Positions 17,917 through 26,553 of a stretch of 64,000 nt of DNA are shown here, piece after piece (the stretch's first letter is position 1; each line of letters starts with the position of its first letter). A program made the position numbers and the translations under genes. The stretch spans positions 717,339 to 781,338 of the forward strand of contig NZ_VDBO01000001.1 of assembly GCF_005930355.1 (NCBI RefSeq). The letters are read 5' to 3'. Below the pieces are notes generated by a model. That model did no database searches and was not told where the DNA came from. It saw only the letters and a list, made by a program, of their open reading frames with translations. Source of the DNA: Paenibacillus sinopodophylli (GTDB taxonomy: Bacteria > Bacillota > Bacilli > Paenibacillales > Paenibacillaceae).

Positions 17917-18573
17917 ATGAAGTACCAGCGCGCAAGATCTGAAGCACAAATTCAAGATCGAATTCAAGAAATCGTTGCAGCAGCATCCACGATCTATGAC
18001 GCAGAAGGCTACGAAGGATTGAACTTCACTACGATTTCAGAATATACAAAATTCACAAGACCAAATCTATATAAGCATTTTAAAACAAAAGAAGAAATTA
18101 TCCTCTTAATCCTGAATCAGGATCTAGTGTCTTGGATAATCGAACTAAGCAAGTCTTTTCACATTAATAAGCTGTATACCATTCACGAGATTGGAGAAAT
18201 TTGGATCAATACGTTAGCGAAGCATGAACGCCTAATCGAGTTGCATACTATTCTTTACACCATGATTGAAAAAAATGTTTCGGTGGAAGTACTTGCTGAA
18301 TTCGAGAAAAAATCGATAGCCAATCATTCCGAAATTTTTAACTTGGTAAGTCAACTTTTCCCGAAAGCAAGTGTAGATCGTATAACTAACTTTATATATG
18401 CAGCATTCACATTGGCCTTTGGCTTGTATCCTATGTGTAAATTAAGCGATTTGCAATTAGAAGCGATCAAGTTATCCGGTTCGATTTATACACCGCCTGA
18501 CTTCAAGAGAACTTATCTTGCTTCACTTTACTCATTAATGTACGGCTTGGAACATTCCATTGCAATTGAATGA
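17917..18573 (+). CDS. TetR/AcrR-family regulator
   Basis: A 218-residue regulator. The N-terminal motif is IQEIVAAASTIYDAEGYEGLNFTTISEYTKFTRPNLYKHFKTKEEIILLIL. The C-terminal part resembles the YcdC-like TetR_C ligand domain of about 150 residues. GGGAG precedes ATG 17917. It is the third TetR gene within 3 kb and stands alone between two terminators, so its target is not obvious. Confidence 0.87.
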   Translation: MKYQRARSEAQIQDRIQEIVAAASTIYDAEGYEGLNFTTISEYTKFTRPNLYKHFKTKEEIILLILNQDLVSWIIELSKSFHINKLYTIHEIGEIWINTLAKHERLIELHTILYTMIEKNVSVEVLAEFEKKSIANHSEIFNLVSQLFPKASVDRITNFIYAAFTLAFGLYPMCKLSDLQLEAIKLSGSIYTPPDFKRTYLASLYSLMYGLEHSIAIE

Positions 18574-18589
18574 CAAAGTAGTATAAGAC

Positions 18590-18619
18590 ACAGAAAACCG
18601 TGTATACGCGGTTTTCTGT
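18590..18619. terminator. Hairpin between convergent genes
   Basis: Perfect 11-base arms (18590-18600, 18609-18619) with an 8-base loop, lying between the TetR gene and the minus-strand HxlR gene. Confidence 0.7.
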
Positions 18620-18670
18620 ATACTTGAGCTGTTCTCCGTTTTTCAAAGGGATACCTTAAACACTCAACCA

Positions 18671-19024
18671 TTAAGAGTTTACTCCAAATTCCTTACCGAA
18701 ATCCTCCATCTTCTCCAGGATCGGTAGTAATTTAACTCCTTTATTTGTTAATGAATACTCTACTCGCGGAGGAACTTCCGAATAAACCACACGTTTAATT
18801 ACTCCATCTTTCTCGAGCTCCTTAAGTTGCTTCGTGAGAGAACCTTGAGATAAACCACCAAGAAAATTTTTTATATCTGAATAACGGCGTGTATCTCCTT
18901 TTAGATACCATAATATAAAGTATTTCCAACGACCTGACAGCACATTCTGGGTAAAGGCAATCGCGTACATATCCCTTTTTTCATCGATAAACGCTTTATC
19001 AAATCCATCATTACAAACCCTCAT
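18671..19024 (-). CDS. HxlR-family winged-helix regulator
   Basis: A 117-residue regulator. FTQNVLSGRWKYFILWYLKGDTRRYSDIKNFLGGLSQGSLTKQLKELEKDGVI and VPPRVEYSLTNKGVKLLPILEKM are the HxlR/YodB-type DNA-binding fold. YodB relatives sense quinones and electrophiles by cysteine; here a cysteine is found near the N-terminus (residue 4), similar to the YodB Cys position, which is inference. The start at 19024 was chosen for GGGAG upstream. It is divergent from the MarR gene at 19292. Confidence 0.85.
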   Translation of the reverse strand: MRVCNDGFDKAFIDEKRDMYAIAFTQNVLSGRWKYFILWYLKGDTRRYSDIKNFLGGLSQGSLTKQLKELEKDGVIKRVVYSEVPPRVEYSLTNKGVKLLPILEKMEDFGKEFGVNS

Positions 19025-19250
19025 GAATATCGCTCCCAATCTAAAGGTACAAGAAAATGTACTTGGTTCATTTATATTGCCCTCTTTGCAAATTCAGCAA
19101 ATAAACTTAAGATAAAGTCACAGAACGGAACAACATGCTTCAACATTTAGTTAGCAGGCTAAGCATTATTGTACCACAAAAAAAGTGGATCTACTCTGTG
19201 ACTATTCCCTTGAATTAGCTAAATTGACACCTGTTTTTCACCATGATACA

Positions 19251-19264
19251 TTTAGTCTGCTAAA
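19251..19264. promoter_or_regulatory. MarR operator copy 1
   Basis: TTTAGTCTGCTAAA, a palindrome with a four-base centre, lies 28 bases upstream of the MarR start. The same consensus TTTAG-N4-CTAAA recurs at 19739 and 19820, always around this gene. Confidence 0.7.
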
Positions 19265-19291
19265 TAGATTCGGATAGTGGGAGGTGAGTTC

Positions 19292-19717
19292 ATGACAGAT
19301 GCAGTGGATTGCGATATTCGTCAGTCGCTAGATCGGATCTCCTCGCAGATGCGTCGAAATTATGGTGAATCACTGCGTGAGCTTAATCTTTATGTGGGGC
19401 AAGATAATCTATTGTATCGATTATGGTTGGGCGATGGGGTAACGCAAATGCAATTATGTGAACACTTAAAATGCGAGCCGCCAACGGTAACGAATATGGT
19501 GAAATCACTGGAACAGAACGGATTCATATACCGCAAACGTGATGGCCAAGATGCAAGGATCATGCGTATTTTTCTAACAGACAAAGGCAAAGCATTAGAG
19601 ACACCGGTCGAGATCAAATGGAGACAGCATCAAGAGAAATTACTTCAATCCATTTCTACGGAAGACCGTCTGGTATTAAAACAATTTCTGCAACAAATGG
19701 AGAGTAATTTATTATAA
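19292..19717 (+). CDS. MarR-family transcriptional regulator
   Basis: A 141-residue regulator. DGVTQMQLCEHLKCEPPTVTNMVKSLEQNGFIYRKRDGQDARIMRIFLTDKGKAL is the winged helix-turn-helix with the typical D-x-R wing. The start at 19292 follows GGGAGGTGA. The gene is flanked by three palindromes with the same core (19251, 19739, 19820), so it probably represses itself and the downstream monooxygenase cluster. Confidence 0.9.
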   Translation: MTDAVDCDIRQSLDRISSQMRRNYGESLRELNLYVGQDNLLYRLWLGDGVTQMQLCEHLKCEPPTVTNMVKSLEQNGFIYRKRDGQDARIMRIFLTDKGKALETPVEIKWRQHQEKLLQSISTEDRLVLKQFLQQMESNLL

Positions 19718-19723
19718 CTCTCT

Positions 19724-19767
19724 TATCTCCAATATATATTTAGTAAGCTAAATATATATTGGAGATA
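19724..19767. promoter_or_regulatory. 44-base perfect palindrome with MarR core
   Basis: Perfect 20-base arms (19724-19743 and 19748-19767) with the four-base centre TAAG. The inner part is the MarR-type core TTTAG-N4-CTAAA. It starts just after the MarR stop codon, so it may also end the MarR transcript. Confidence 0.75.
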
Positions 19768-19814
19768 CTAATATCCTATTTAGCTGGGGAACAGACCCTG
19801 ATTCTAATACGATT

Positions 19815-19838
19815 ATTTATTTAGTAGGCTAAATAAAT
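19815..19838. promoter_or_regulatory. MarR operator copy 3
   Basis: Perfect 10-base arms (19815-19824, 19829-19838) with the centre TAGG. It is upstream of the decayed luciferase-like gene and of the monooxygenase operon. Confidence 0.7.
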
Positions 19839-19878
19839 TGCACAAGTAGATTGAAATTGAAGAAAGGAGCATCTGCTA

Positions 19879-20564
19879 TGAACGTAATCAACAAAGTGAA
19901 TGATCTATAGTTATCCATTTTGAATTTTGTTCACATCTATAAAACGCTAATCCCATAGATAGTCTGGAATATACAACTGAGGTTGTGCGATTAGCCGATC
20001 AGTTGGGATATATAAGATATTGGTTTACGGAGCATCACAATACGACAAGTCAAATCAATACATCACCAGACCTGCTTAGTCTACACGCTGCCTCTCAGAC
20101 TATATGCTGCACATCTCGCACCGAGGTTAGCAATACCGATTTTACAATTCTATCGTAAAAATTTCAATCCATCTTCGTATCTGAAGGTACCAAGGAGCAT
20201 TTTGACTATTCCCGTTATCACTGCTGAAACGGATAAAGAGGCAAAATACTTGAGCAGTCCGTTAGAACTTATGTGGGCAAGGATGGCAACAGGATCTTCT
20301 AATCTTTCTTTTCCTAGTCCTGAGGAAGCTGCCTCCCATACGTACACACCTGACGAAGAAAGAGCTAGGGAATACAATCGTGAACGATTTGTAATCGGAA
20401 GCATTAACCATGTAGCTATTACTTTAAGAGCCAAAGCCAGTGAGTCAGCAACTGACGAAATCATGATAGCTGACTTTTATCCGAAACAGACAGCAAGAGT
20501 TAAAGCATATGAATTATTGGCTACAGAGTTCGGCTTGAACCGAAATGAGGTGCAGCATGATTAA
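19879..20564 (+). pseudogene. Decayed LLM luciferase-like monooxygenase
   Basis: Pieces of an LLM-class enzyme (YtmO/MsnO8 group) are readable in different frames. An early stop follows the ribosome site and ATG 19879. Then comes YTTEVVRLADQLGYIRYWFTEHHNT (about 19965-20045) with the EHH motif. The central barrel is missing, and the C-terminal part is open from about 20150 to 20564 (ITAETDKEAKYLSSPLELMWARM). The length left is about two thirds of the family's usual 330 residues, so an internal deletion plus stops destroyed it. It sits directly behind the MarR operator and overlaps the next gene by eight bases, as in an intact operon. Confidence 0.7.
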
Positions 20565-21699
20565 AAGAAAAAAACTTAAAATCGGAGCGATTGTTGATGG
20601 TGTCGGCTGGAATCATACAGGCTGGCGTCATTCCGAAATGCCGTCAAATGCAAGTGAGAACCTTCATTATTATGTGGAAAAGGCCAAACGGGCAGAAGAA
20701 GGTAAGCTGGACATGGTCTTTTTGGCTGATGTCAGCCATATCGGACCCAGAATGATTCCACACTACCTTAGTATGTTCGAAGGAGTAACAATCTTGTCTG
20801 CGCTAAGTATGGTGACGACCCATATTGGACTTGTAGCCACCATTGCAACATCTTATGCCGATCCATTTACAGTAGCTAGACAGATGGCCTCTCTCGATAA
20901 AATTAGCAACGGACGGGCAGGATGGAACGCAATAACATCCAATCCCGGAGGATTAGCTAATTACAGTCGGTCGCATCTGACCAAGGCAGACTTATACCCG
21001 ATGAACAAGGAATTCCTCGAAATTGTGAGAGGATTGTGGGATTCCTATGAAGACGATGCATTCATTCGTGACAAGGATAGTGGGATTTTCTTCAATCCTA
21101 ACAAGATGCATCCCTTGAATTATAGTGGTAAATATTTTTCAGTCGACGGGCCATTAAACATTAGTCGCTCACCTCAAGGAAGACCTGTTATCTTTCAAGC
21201 GGGAACGTCAGATACCTTAATGGATATTGCCGCAAAGCATGCAGAGGGCGTACTCATTCCCGGAGAGAATGAATATGATGCGAAGCTGTTCGGTAAAGAA
21301 TTGAAAAGGAGAGCGGTGCTGGCTGAGCGATCACAAGATGATGTATTGATTATGGTGACGCAAAATCCGATCGTAGGTAGAACAGAAGCTGAAGCACTTA
21401 AAAAATTAGAGGAGTTGCAAGCGACTTTACCTCTAGGTTATAAACTGCCTAAGCCGTTGTTCTTCGGCTCAGCAGAACATGTCGCGAAGTTGATTGAACA
21501 ATGGCATGCATCTGGTGCCATGGATTTACTGCTAATTCGTCAGGATCATCCTTCTGGAATTGATGATTTTATTGACCTGGTTTTACCGATTCTTCAAGAG
21601 AGAGGCCTGTTCCGCGAAGAATATGAGTCCCATACATTACGTGGAAATCTGGAGCATCCTTATCCCGAGAATAGACATGCCGTAGAGAGAAAGATATAG
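20557..21699 (+). CDS. NtaA/SnaA/DszA-type flavin monooxygenase
   Basis: A 380-residue LLM-class monooxygenase. GWNHTGWRHSEMPSNASENLHYYVEKAKRAEEGKLDMVFLAD, ARQMASLDKISNGRAGWNAITS, FSVDGPLNISRSPQGRPVIFQAGTS and the late EHVAKLIEQWHASGAMD are hallmarks of the nitrilotriacetate/dibenzothiophene-sulfone group. It is shorter than the usual 430-450 residues. GAGGTG precedes ATG 20557. In Bacillus a relative (YtnJ) works with YtmO and the YtnL amidohydrolase in sulfur-compound use; the same three families occur here, which suggests a similar role. Confidence 0.88.
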   Translation: MIKRKKLKIGAIVDGVGWNHTGWRHSEMPSNASENLHYYVEKAKRAEEGKLDMVFLADVSHIGPRMIPHYLSMFEGVTILSALSMVTTHIGLVATIATSYADPFTVARQMASLDKISNGRAGWNAITSNPGGLANYSRSHLTKADLYPMNKEFLEIVRGLWDSYEDDAFIRDKDSGIFFNPNKMHPLNYSGKYFSVDGPLNISRSPQGRPVIFQAGTSDTLMDIAAKHAEGVLIPGENEYDAKLFGKELKRRAVLAERSQDDVLIMVTQNPIVGRTEAEALKKLEELQATLPLGYKLPKPLFFGSAEHVAKLIEQWHASGAMDLLLIRQDHPSGIDDFIDLVLPILQERGLFREEYESHTLRGNLEHPYPENRHAVERKI

Positions 21700-21789
21700 A
21701 TGCTGAATGTGTAAGAACTTTTATGAAAAATGCAGACATTCATATATCCGTAGTATTTGACCAAAAGTAATAATAAGGAGCTGTTTGAT

Positions 21790-22893
21790 ATGAGTAAAAA
21801 AATACGTACAGGAATCATTGGCGGATCGATAAATAATGGATGGGCGAGAGGAACACATATTCCAGCTATTGAACATCTGAATGAGTATGAGCTTACAGCA
21901 GTCGGGACGAGTAATATGGATAGTGCAAGGAAGAGCGCTCAGGCATTCGGGGCTGCTCACAGCTTTGATCAAATGGAGGATTTGGCTCAACATCCCGATG
22001 TGGATATGGTCGTCGTTAGTATTAACGTTAAGGACCATTATTGTGCCGTTAAAGCTATTGCTCCTGCTGGAAAACCGATATATTGCGAATGGCCGCTCGG
22101 ATCAAATACTGCTGAAGCAATCGAAATGCAAGAATGGGCAGCTTCCGGACAGTTGCCCAACGCAATTGGACTACAGGCTCGACAGGCTCCGGCAGTTCAG
22201 TATGTGAAAGACCTATTGGCAGAAGGTTATGTTGGAAAAGTATTGTCAGCCAATCTAAAAGTATTTATTGCTGGGATGGGTGGCGTGGGTGATACATCTA
22301 CTGCGTATTTATTCGATCGTACATTAGGAGGGAACTTGCTCACCATTGTAGGAGGGCACAATCTGGATGCATTCACCTACATGCTTGGTGACTTTATAGA
22401 ACTTTCTGCCGTCACTGCACAGCAGTTTCCTGAAGTCGATTTAGTAGATATAAATAAAATCATTAAGAAGACGACGGATGATCAAATTCTGATTACAGGT
22501 AAATTGACGAACGGTGCTGCAGCCAGTGTTCATATTCAAGGGGGAGTCAAACATGAAACTGGACTTACACTTGAAATTTTCGGAGACAAAGGAACAATCG
22601 TGTTGAGCGCACCTGCTTCAATCCAATTCGGGTCACATCTATTACGGGGAGCAGGACCTGCAGACCAAGAATTGCATGAATTAACGATTCCCGATTCCTA
22701 TTACTCGGTACCAGAATCCCTTAAGCAGGACTCAGGATTTGTTCTGAATATAGCTCAGGCATACCATAAGTTCGCCCAAGACATTCAGGAAGGTACATCC
22801 TTAACACCAAATTTTGTGGATGCGGTCAAACTACATCAGTTACTAGATACCGTAGAGAAAGCAGCACATACAGGAGAACGGCAGTATTTATGA
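21790..22893 (+). CDS. Gal80-like Gfo/Idh/MocA oxidoreductase
   Basis: A 367-residue protein. TGIIGGSINNGWARGTHIPAIEHL is the dinucleotide fold start. The EKP motif is replaced by CEWPLGSN, as in the Gal80-like branch where catalysis may be lost or altered. The C-terminal domain contains LGGNLLTIVGGHNLDAFTYMLGDF. AAGGAG precedes ATG 21790. It lies between the monooxygenase and the amidohydrolase, in the same direction, and is probably co-regulated. Confidence 0.87.
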   Translation: MSKKIRTGIIGGSINNGWARGTHIPAIEHLNEYELTAVGTSNMDSARKSAQAFGAAHSFDQMEDLAQHPDVDMVVVSINVKDHYCAVKAIAPAGKPIYCEWPLGSNTAEAIEMQEWAASGQLPNAIGLQARQAPAVQYVKDLLAEGYVGKVLSANLKVFIAGMGGVGDTSTAYLFDRTLGGNLLTIVGGHNLDAFTYMLGDFIELSAVTAQQFPEVDLVDINKIIKKTTDDQILITGKLTNGAAASVHIQGGVKHETGLTLEIFGDKGTIVLSAPASIQFGSHLLRGAGPADQELHELTIPDSYYSVPESLKQDSGFVLNIAQAYHKFAQDIQEGTSLTPNFVDAVKLHQLLDTVEKAAHTGERQYL

Positions 22894-23211
22894 ATGGAAC
22901 TGACTAAGAAAAACAAAAAAGCTTAATAAATAATTGAAGAAAGGGTCTGGACACGCAGTTGTTCAAGGCTCAGTATATTGCAATCGAGAGTTGGTTGATA
23001 AAACAAACAGCGGCAATCTAGGACGATATTTTCTAGTCAGTCCAAGACATGCCGCTGTTTTTTATTGACGTTGTAAACATTCCTCCACAAGTGGAACCTT
23101 GAGATAGAGTAACATTATTGTAGAAAGAATGATTGCCATTATAACAAATCTTGTGGTATAAACCTGTGTAAGAACAAGCGTACATTATTCGATATGTAAG
23201 GGAGATAATAA
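22894..23211. other. Intergenic stretch with terminator and promoter
   Basis: No coding sequence was seen in this 318-base gap. It holds the hairpin at 23005-23064 and, after it, an AT-rich stretch with the AAGGGAGATAATA ribosome site of the amidohydrolase gene. Confidence 0.6.
23005..23064 (+). terminator. GCGGCA-type terminator, copy 1
   Basis: Perfect arms AAACAGCGGCA (23005-23015) and TGCCGCTGTTT (23050-23060) with a 34-base loop, then TTTT. The same arms recur at 33255-33306. Confidence 0.75.
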
Positions 23212-24429
23212 GTGGACACCATTCTAAAATACGTCGATTCTCTAAAAGACGAGATTGTTGGTCTTCGCAGAGATTTTCACCGCTTCCCTGAGACTTTATT
23301 TGACGTTCCACGCACAGCAGCCAGTATTGCTGAATACTTGAGTAATATCGGTCTGATCGTACATACTCAAGTTGGAAAACATTTCGGAATGGGTGTAATA
23401 GGTGTACTCGATAGTGGTAGACCTGGCCCTACGATTCTTCTTCGCGCCGATATGGATGCACTTCCGATTTCGGAAGAGAATCCATACGCTTATCGATCGG
23501 AAAGAGCAGGTTATATGCATGCCTGCGGACATGATGCTCACATGGCGATGCTTCTTGGGGCTGCTAAAACGCTTGTAAAGTTCCGTGATCACGTTTCTGG
23601 TGTCATTAAATTTGTATTTCAAGCTGCAGAAGAAAGTGCGCTTCCGAGTCCTATTGATGGACGAATGATTAGTGGCAGTAGAGATATTCTGGAATCAGGA
23701 TTCGTAGATGATGCTGAACTTTGCTTTGCCCTCCACGTTTGGCCAGAACTTCCATTAGGTACGATTGGCATCCATAGAAATCATGCGATGGCCGCATCTA
23801 CACATTTTCATGTTACTTTTCAAGGGTTGAACGGCCATCACAGTACCCCTCATCTAGCGATTGACGCACTGACTATGGCAACTCAATTCATCGCTGATGT
23901 CAAAATAGGATTGGCAACAGAATTCGATCCTTTTGAAACTTCCGTATTATGTTTTGGTACTTTGCATGCCGGTACAGCAATAAATGCAATCGCTGGAGAG
24001 AGCAAACTGAGCGGTACTTATCGCGTCTTAAGCTCTTCAATGGTTCAAAAATTGCAAGAATTATTAGAAAGTCGAGCCGCAGCTATTGCGGATACATACA
24101 GAGGGAGTTATTCTTCGCAATACCGATTAGGAACTCCATTAATTAATCATGAGGTAGCAGTGAATCTTACTGTACTGGCTGCAGAGATTGCATTAGGTAA
24201 AGAAAGCATTGCTCATCTAGACAAACCTAGCTTAGCCGGTGAAGATTTTGCATTGTTTGTCGAGAAGATCCCGGGGGCTTTTGCGTTTCTTGGAATCAGA
24301 GAGGCAAATAACAAAGACGTTTATCCACTGCATCATCCATTGTTTGATGTAAATGAGGAAGCTTTAACTGCGGGCTCCAAATTATTTGTACAATGGGTGA
24401 TACAAGCTATTAAAGAATATAAATTCTAA
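23212..24429 (+). CDS. M20-family amidohydrolase
   Basis: A 405-residue metallopeptidase-like hydrolase. Metal-binding motifs are HACGHDAHMAML (with preceding ADMDALP) and AAEES, and a late histidine lies in YPLHHPLFDVNEEAL. LCFALHVWPELPLGTIG and the dimerisation region LNGHHSTPHLAIDAL match N-acyl-amino acid hydrolases (YtnL, SndA, HipO groups). The start is GTG 23212 behind AAGGGAG. It probably removes an acyl group from an amino acid or sulfur-amino acid derivative and fits the neighbouring monooxygenase as part of a salvage route (inference). Confidence 0.88.
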   Translation: MDTILKYVDSLKDEIVGLRRDFHRFPETLFDVPRTAASIAEYLSNIGLIVHTQVGKHFGMGVIGVLDSGRPGPTILLRADMDALPISEENPYAYRSERAGYMHACGHDAHMAMLLGAAKTLVKFRDHVSGVIKFVFQAAEESALPSPIDGRMISGSRDILESGFVDDAELCFALHVWPELPLGTIGIHRNHAMAASTHFHVTFQGLNGHHSTPHLAIDALTMATQFIADVKIGLATEFDPFETSVLCFGTLHAGTAINAIAGESKLSGTYRVLSSSMVQKLQELLESRAAAIADTYRGSYSSQYRLGTPLINHEVAVNLTVLAAEIALGKESIAHLDKPSLAGEDFALFVEKIPGAFAFLGIREANNKDVYPLHHPLFDVNEEALTAGSKLFVQWVIQAIKEYKF

Positions 24430-24653
24430 TTCTGTAGTACTTGCCACTTCAAACTGGAAGAGATTTTTGAATATTTTTTATCAAACGGCCATTTTGACTG
24501 GTGGCATATCATGCTTGTTTTTATTCTCTGATAAAACTAAAAAGGCATTGAGTCCCACACCCAGTAGTTCCTATTTATAGGAGGGAAGAGATTCAATGCC
24601 TTTTTTATACCCTATTCTAATTGACAGAGGTGCCATAATCACAGCAAACGCTA
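24430..24653. other. Intergenic stretch with terminator
   Basis: No gene was found in this stretch. A hairpin with arms 24540-24551 and 24593-24604, followed by TT, ends the amidohydrolase transcript. The PadR promoter begins right after it. Confidence 0.55.
24540..24606 (+). terminator. Terminator after amidohydrolase gene
   Basis: Perfect 12-base arms (24540-24551, 24593-24604) ending in a run of six Ts, with a long loop that contains a smaller hairpin. Confidence 0.7.
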
Positions 24654-24697
24654 TTGACAAAACAAGCTACTACGTTTTACTATGTAGTGGTAGTAAG
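24654..24697 (+). promoter_or_regulatory. PadR operon promoter and operator-like repeat
   Basis: TTGACA (24654-24659) and TACTAT (24678-24683) are 18 bases apart. CTACTACG in the spacer and TATGTAGTGG-TAGTA over the start region form an imperfect inverted repeat of the ATGT-type recognised by PadR repressors. Confidence 0.6.
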
Positions 24698-24741
24698 TAA
24701 TACGCGATACCAGTCATACAGAATAGCTAGGAGTGAGTGGG

Positions 24742-25065
24742 TTGGAAAATTTAACTGAAATGCTAAAAGGTGTGCTTGAAGGCTGCGTCCTTGAAATTAT
24801 TAGCCGCAAAGAAACCTACGGCTACGAAATTACACGGCAGTTGAACGCTCTTGGTTTCGCTGATGTCGTAGAGGGGACGGTGTACACCATTCTGATCCGG
24901 CTTGAAAAAAACAGGCTTGTAGAGATTACCAAAAAGCCATCAGACATGGGACCACCTCGAAAGTTTTTCACACTCAACGACGCAGGGCTTGAGGAGCTGA
25001 AAAGATTTTGGGAGAAATGGGGGTTCATCACGTCAAAACTCAACCAACTAAAGGAGGAGCAATAA
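24742..25065 (+). CDS. PadR-family transcriptional regulator
   Basis: A 107-residue winged-helix regulator. LKGVLEGCVLEIISRKETYGYEITRQLNALGFADVVEGTVYTILIRLEKNRLVE is the PadR N-terminal domain, and GPPRKFFTLNDAGLEELKRF is the wing and helix. TTG 24742 was chosen because AGGAG (24728-24732) sits nine bases upstream; a GTG at 24733 would touch that site. It heads an operon with two DUF1048 proteins and an ABC exporter, a layout in which PadR usually represses the exporter until a drug binds. Confidence 0.9.
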   Translation: MENLTEMLKGVLEGCVLEIISRKETYGYEITRQLNALGFADVVEGTVYTILIRLEKNRLVEITKKPSDMGPPRKFFTLNDAGLEELKRFWEKWGFITSKLNQLKEEQ

Positions 25066-25067
25066 TA

Positions 25068-25439
25068 ATGCTGGATTCAATTATTAAATTAATTATTGGT
25101 GACTTAGAAGAAAAACGAGTCTATAAGCAATTTATGAAGCGAGTTGACACCCTCCCGAAAGATTATCGGTATGCGTTTCGCAAAATTCAACATTATATGT
25201 TTAGCGTTGGCCCCCCAGGCGGTGACATGACAATATTTACTGACTTAACGATGTTTACGAGCTTAGTGGATTTATTTGAAGAAAGCGCAGCAGAGGGCAG
25301 ACCGATTCTTAATATTATAGGCAATGATGTCGGCAAATTTAGTGATGAGTTTATGCTCGCTTCGGTTATCAACACAGAATCACTGCGAGAAAAAATAAAC
25401 AAAGATATAATGGAAAAATTTAATAAGAAGGGGCAATAA
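25068..25439 (+). CDS. DUF1048 protein, copy A
   Basis: A 123-residue protein of the DUF1048 family (IIKLIIGDLEEKRVYKQFMKRVDTLPKDYRYAFRKIQHYMFSVG). It shares DLFEESAAEGRPILNIIGNDVGKFSDEF with the next gene, so they are tandem paralogues. GGAGG precedes ATG 25068. DUF1048 proteins are nearly always found between a PadR gene and an ABC exporter. Their job is unproven but may be as a cofactor or sensor for either partner. Confidence 0.88.
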   Translation: MLDSIIKLIIGDLEEKRVYKQFMKRVDTLPKDYRYAFRKIQHYMFSVGPPGGDMTIFTDLTMFTSLVDLFEESAAEGRPILNIIGNDVGKFSDEFMLASVINTESLREKINKDIMEKFNKKGQ

Positions 25440-25441
25440 CG

Positions 25442-25795
25442 ATGCTGGAGCAGATCAAAAAAATAATTGGGGATAAAAAAGAGTATAAGGCGCAAATGAC
25501 AAGAATCGAAGTACTTCCTGAAGATTATCGGTTTGTTTTCGAAAAAATCCATGGGTATATCTGGAGTTTCGCGGTAGGAGACGGCTCTGACATGTTGAAA
25601 ATTCAGAGTGAATTAATTGAGCTGTTTGAAGCTAGCGCCGCGGATGGCAAGCACGTTCTTGACATAACGGGCGAAGATGTTGCTGGGTTCTGCGACGAGC
25701 TTTTACGCGATACAAGAAAGTGGACCGATAACTTTCGCAATAGATTAAACCGCGACTTGAGGAATAAATTCGGAGAGGGGAGCGATTCTAAATGA
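25442..25795 (+). CDS. DUF1048 protein, copy B
   Basis: A 117-residue paralogue of the preceding protein: IKKIIGDKKEYKAQMTRIEVLPEDYRFVFEKIHGYIWSFA and LIELFEASAADGKHVLDITGEDVAGFCDEL align with copy A. It starts two bases after the stop of copy A and overlaps the ABC ATPase gene by four bases (ATGA at 25792), so all are translated together. Confidence 0.88.
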   Translation: MLEQIKKIIGDKKEYKAQMTRIEVLPEDYRFVFEKIHGYIWSFAVGDGSDMLKIQSELIELFEASAADGKHVLDITGEDVAGFCDELLRDTRKWTDNFRNRLNRDLRNKFGEGSDSK

Positions 25796-26553
25796 AAGAA
25801 ATCGCTATCCAAGTAAAGGCTCTGCAAAAATCCTACAAACAGCATCAAGTCCTCAAGGACGTAAATCTCGAGGTAGAGAAGGGCAGTATTTTTGCTCTGC
25901 TCGGCTCCAATGGCGCGGGCAAGACAACTGTTGTCAAAATCCTCAGCACACTGCTTCAACCAGACAGCGGATCCATTACCGTAAATGGATTCGACGTTAC
26001 ATTAAGCCCCGACCATGTACGGCAGGCCATCAGTCTGACCGGGCAATTTGCCGCCGTGGATGAAATTTTAACTGGACGGGAAAATCTGATCATGATTGCA
26101 AAGCTAAGATACCTTCAAAATCCGCGTCAGGTTGCAGATGACTTGCTTAGGCGTTTTGGTTTGACAGAAGCTGCTGATCGCAAAGCATCTACTTACTCTG
26201 GTGGCATGCGCCGCAGGCTCGACATCGCCCTTAGTCTCGTAGGAAAACCGCAGATTGTTTTCCTTGACGAGCCGACAACAGGACTTGACCCCGAAGCGCG
26301 CATCGAGGTTTGGAAGATGGTAAAGGAACTTGCCGCTGGAGGTACAACGATATTTCTTACTACACAGTATTTGGAGGAGGCGGAACAGCTTGCCGACCGT
26401 ATTGCCATCCTGCATGAGGGCAGGATTATTGCGGGCGGAACGCTCTCTGAGCTGAAAAAGCTATTCCCGCAAGCGAAGGTTGAGTATGTTGAAAAACAGC
26501 TATCTTTAGAGGAAATATTCCTCGCAATCATCGGTAAGAAGGAGGCTATATAA
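25792..26553 (+). CDS. ABC exporter ATP-binding protein (DrrA-like)
   Basis: A 253-residue ATPase. Walker A is GSNGAGKTT, the signature YSGGMRRRLDIA, and Walker B VFLDEPTTGLD. The DrrA-type motif LQNPRQVADDLLRRFGL and the C-terminal KVEYVEKQLSLEEIFLAIIG are typical of daunorubicin-resistance exporters. It pairs with the permease at 26554 and the PadR-DUF1048 genes upstream. The exported compound is unknown. Confidence 0.93.
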   Translation: MKEIAIQVKALQKSYKQHQVLKDVNLEVEKGSIFALLGSNGAGKTTVVKILSTLLQPDSGSITVNGFDVTLSPDHVRQAISLTGQFAAVDEILTGRENLIMIAKLRYLQNPRQVADDLLRRFGLTEAADRKASTYSGGMRRRLDIALSLVGKPQIVFLDEPTTGLDPEARIEVWKMVKELAAGGTTIFLTTQYLEEAEQLADRIAILHEGRIIAGGTLSELKKLFPQAKVEYVEKQLSLEEIFLAIIGKKEAI

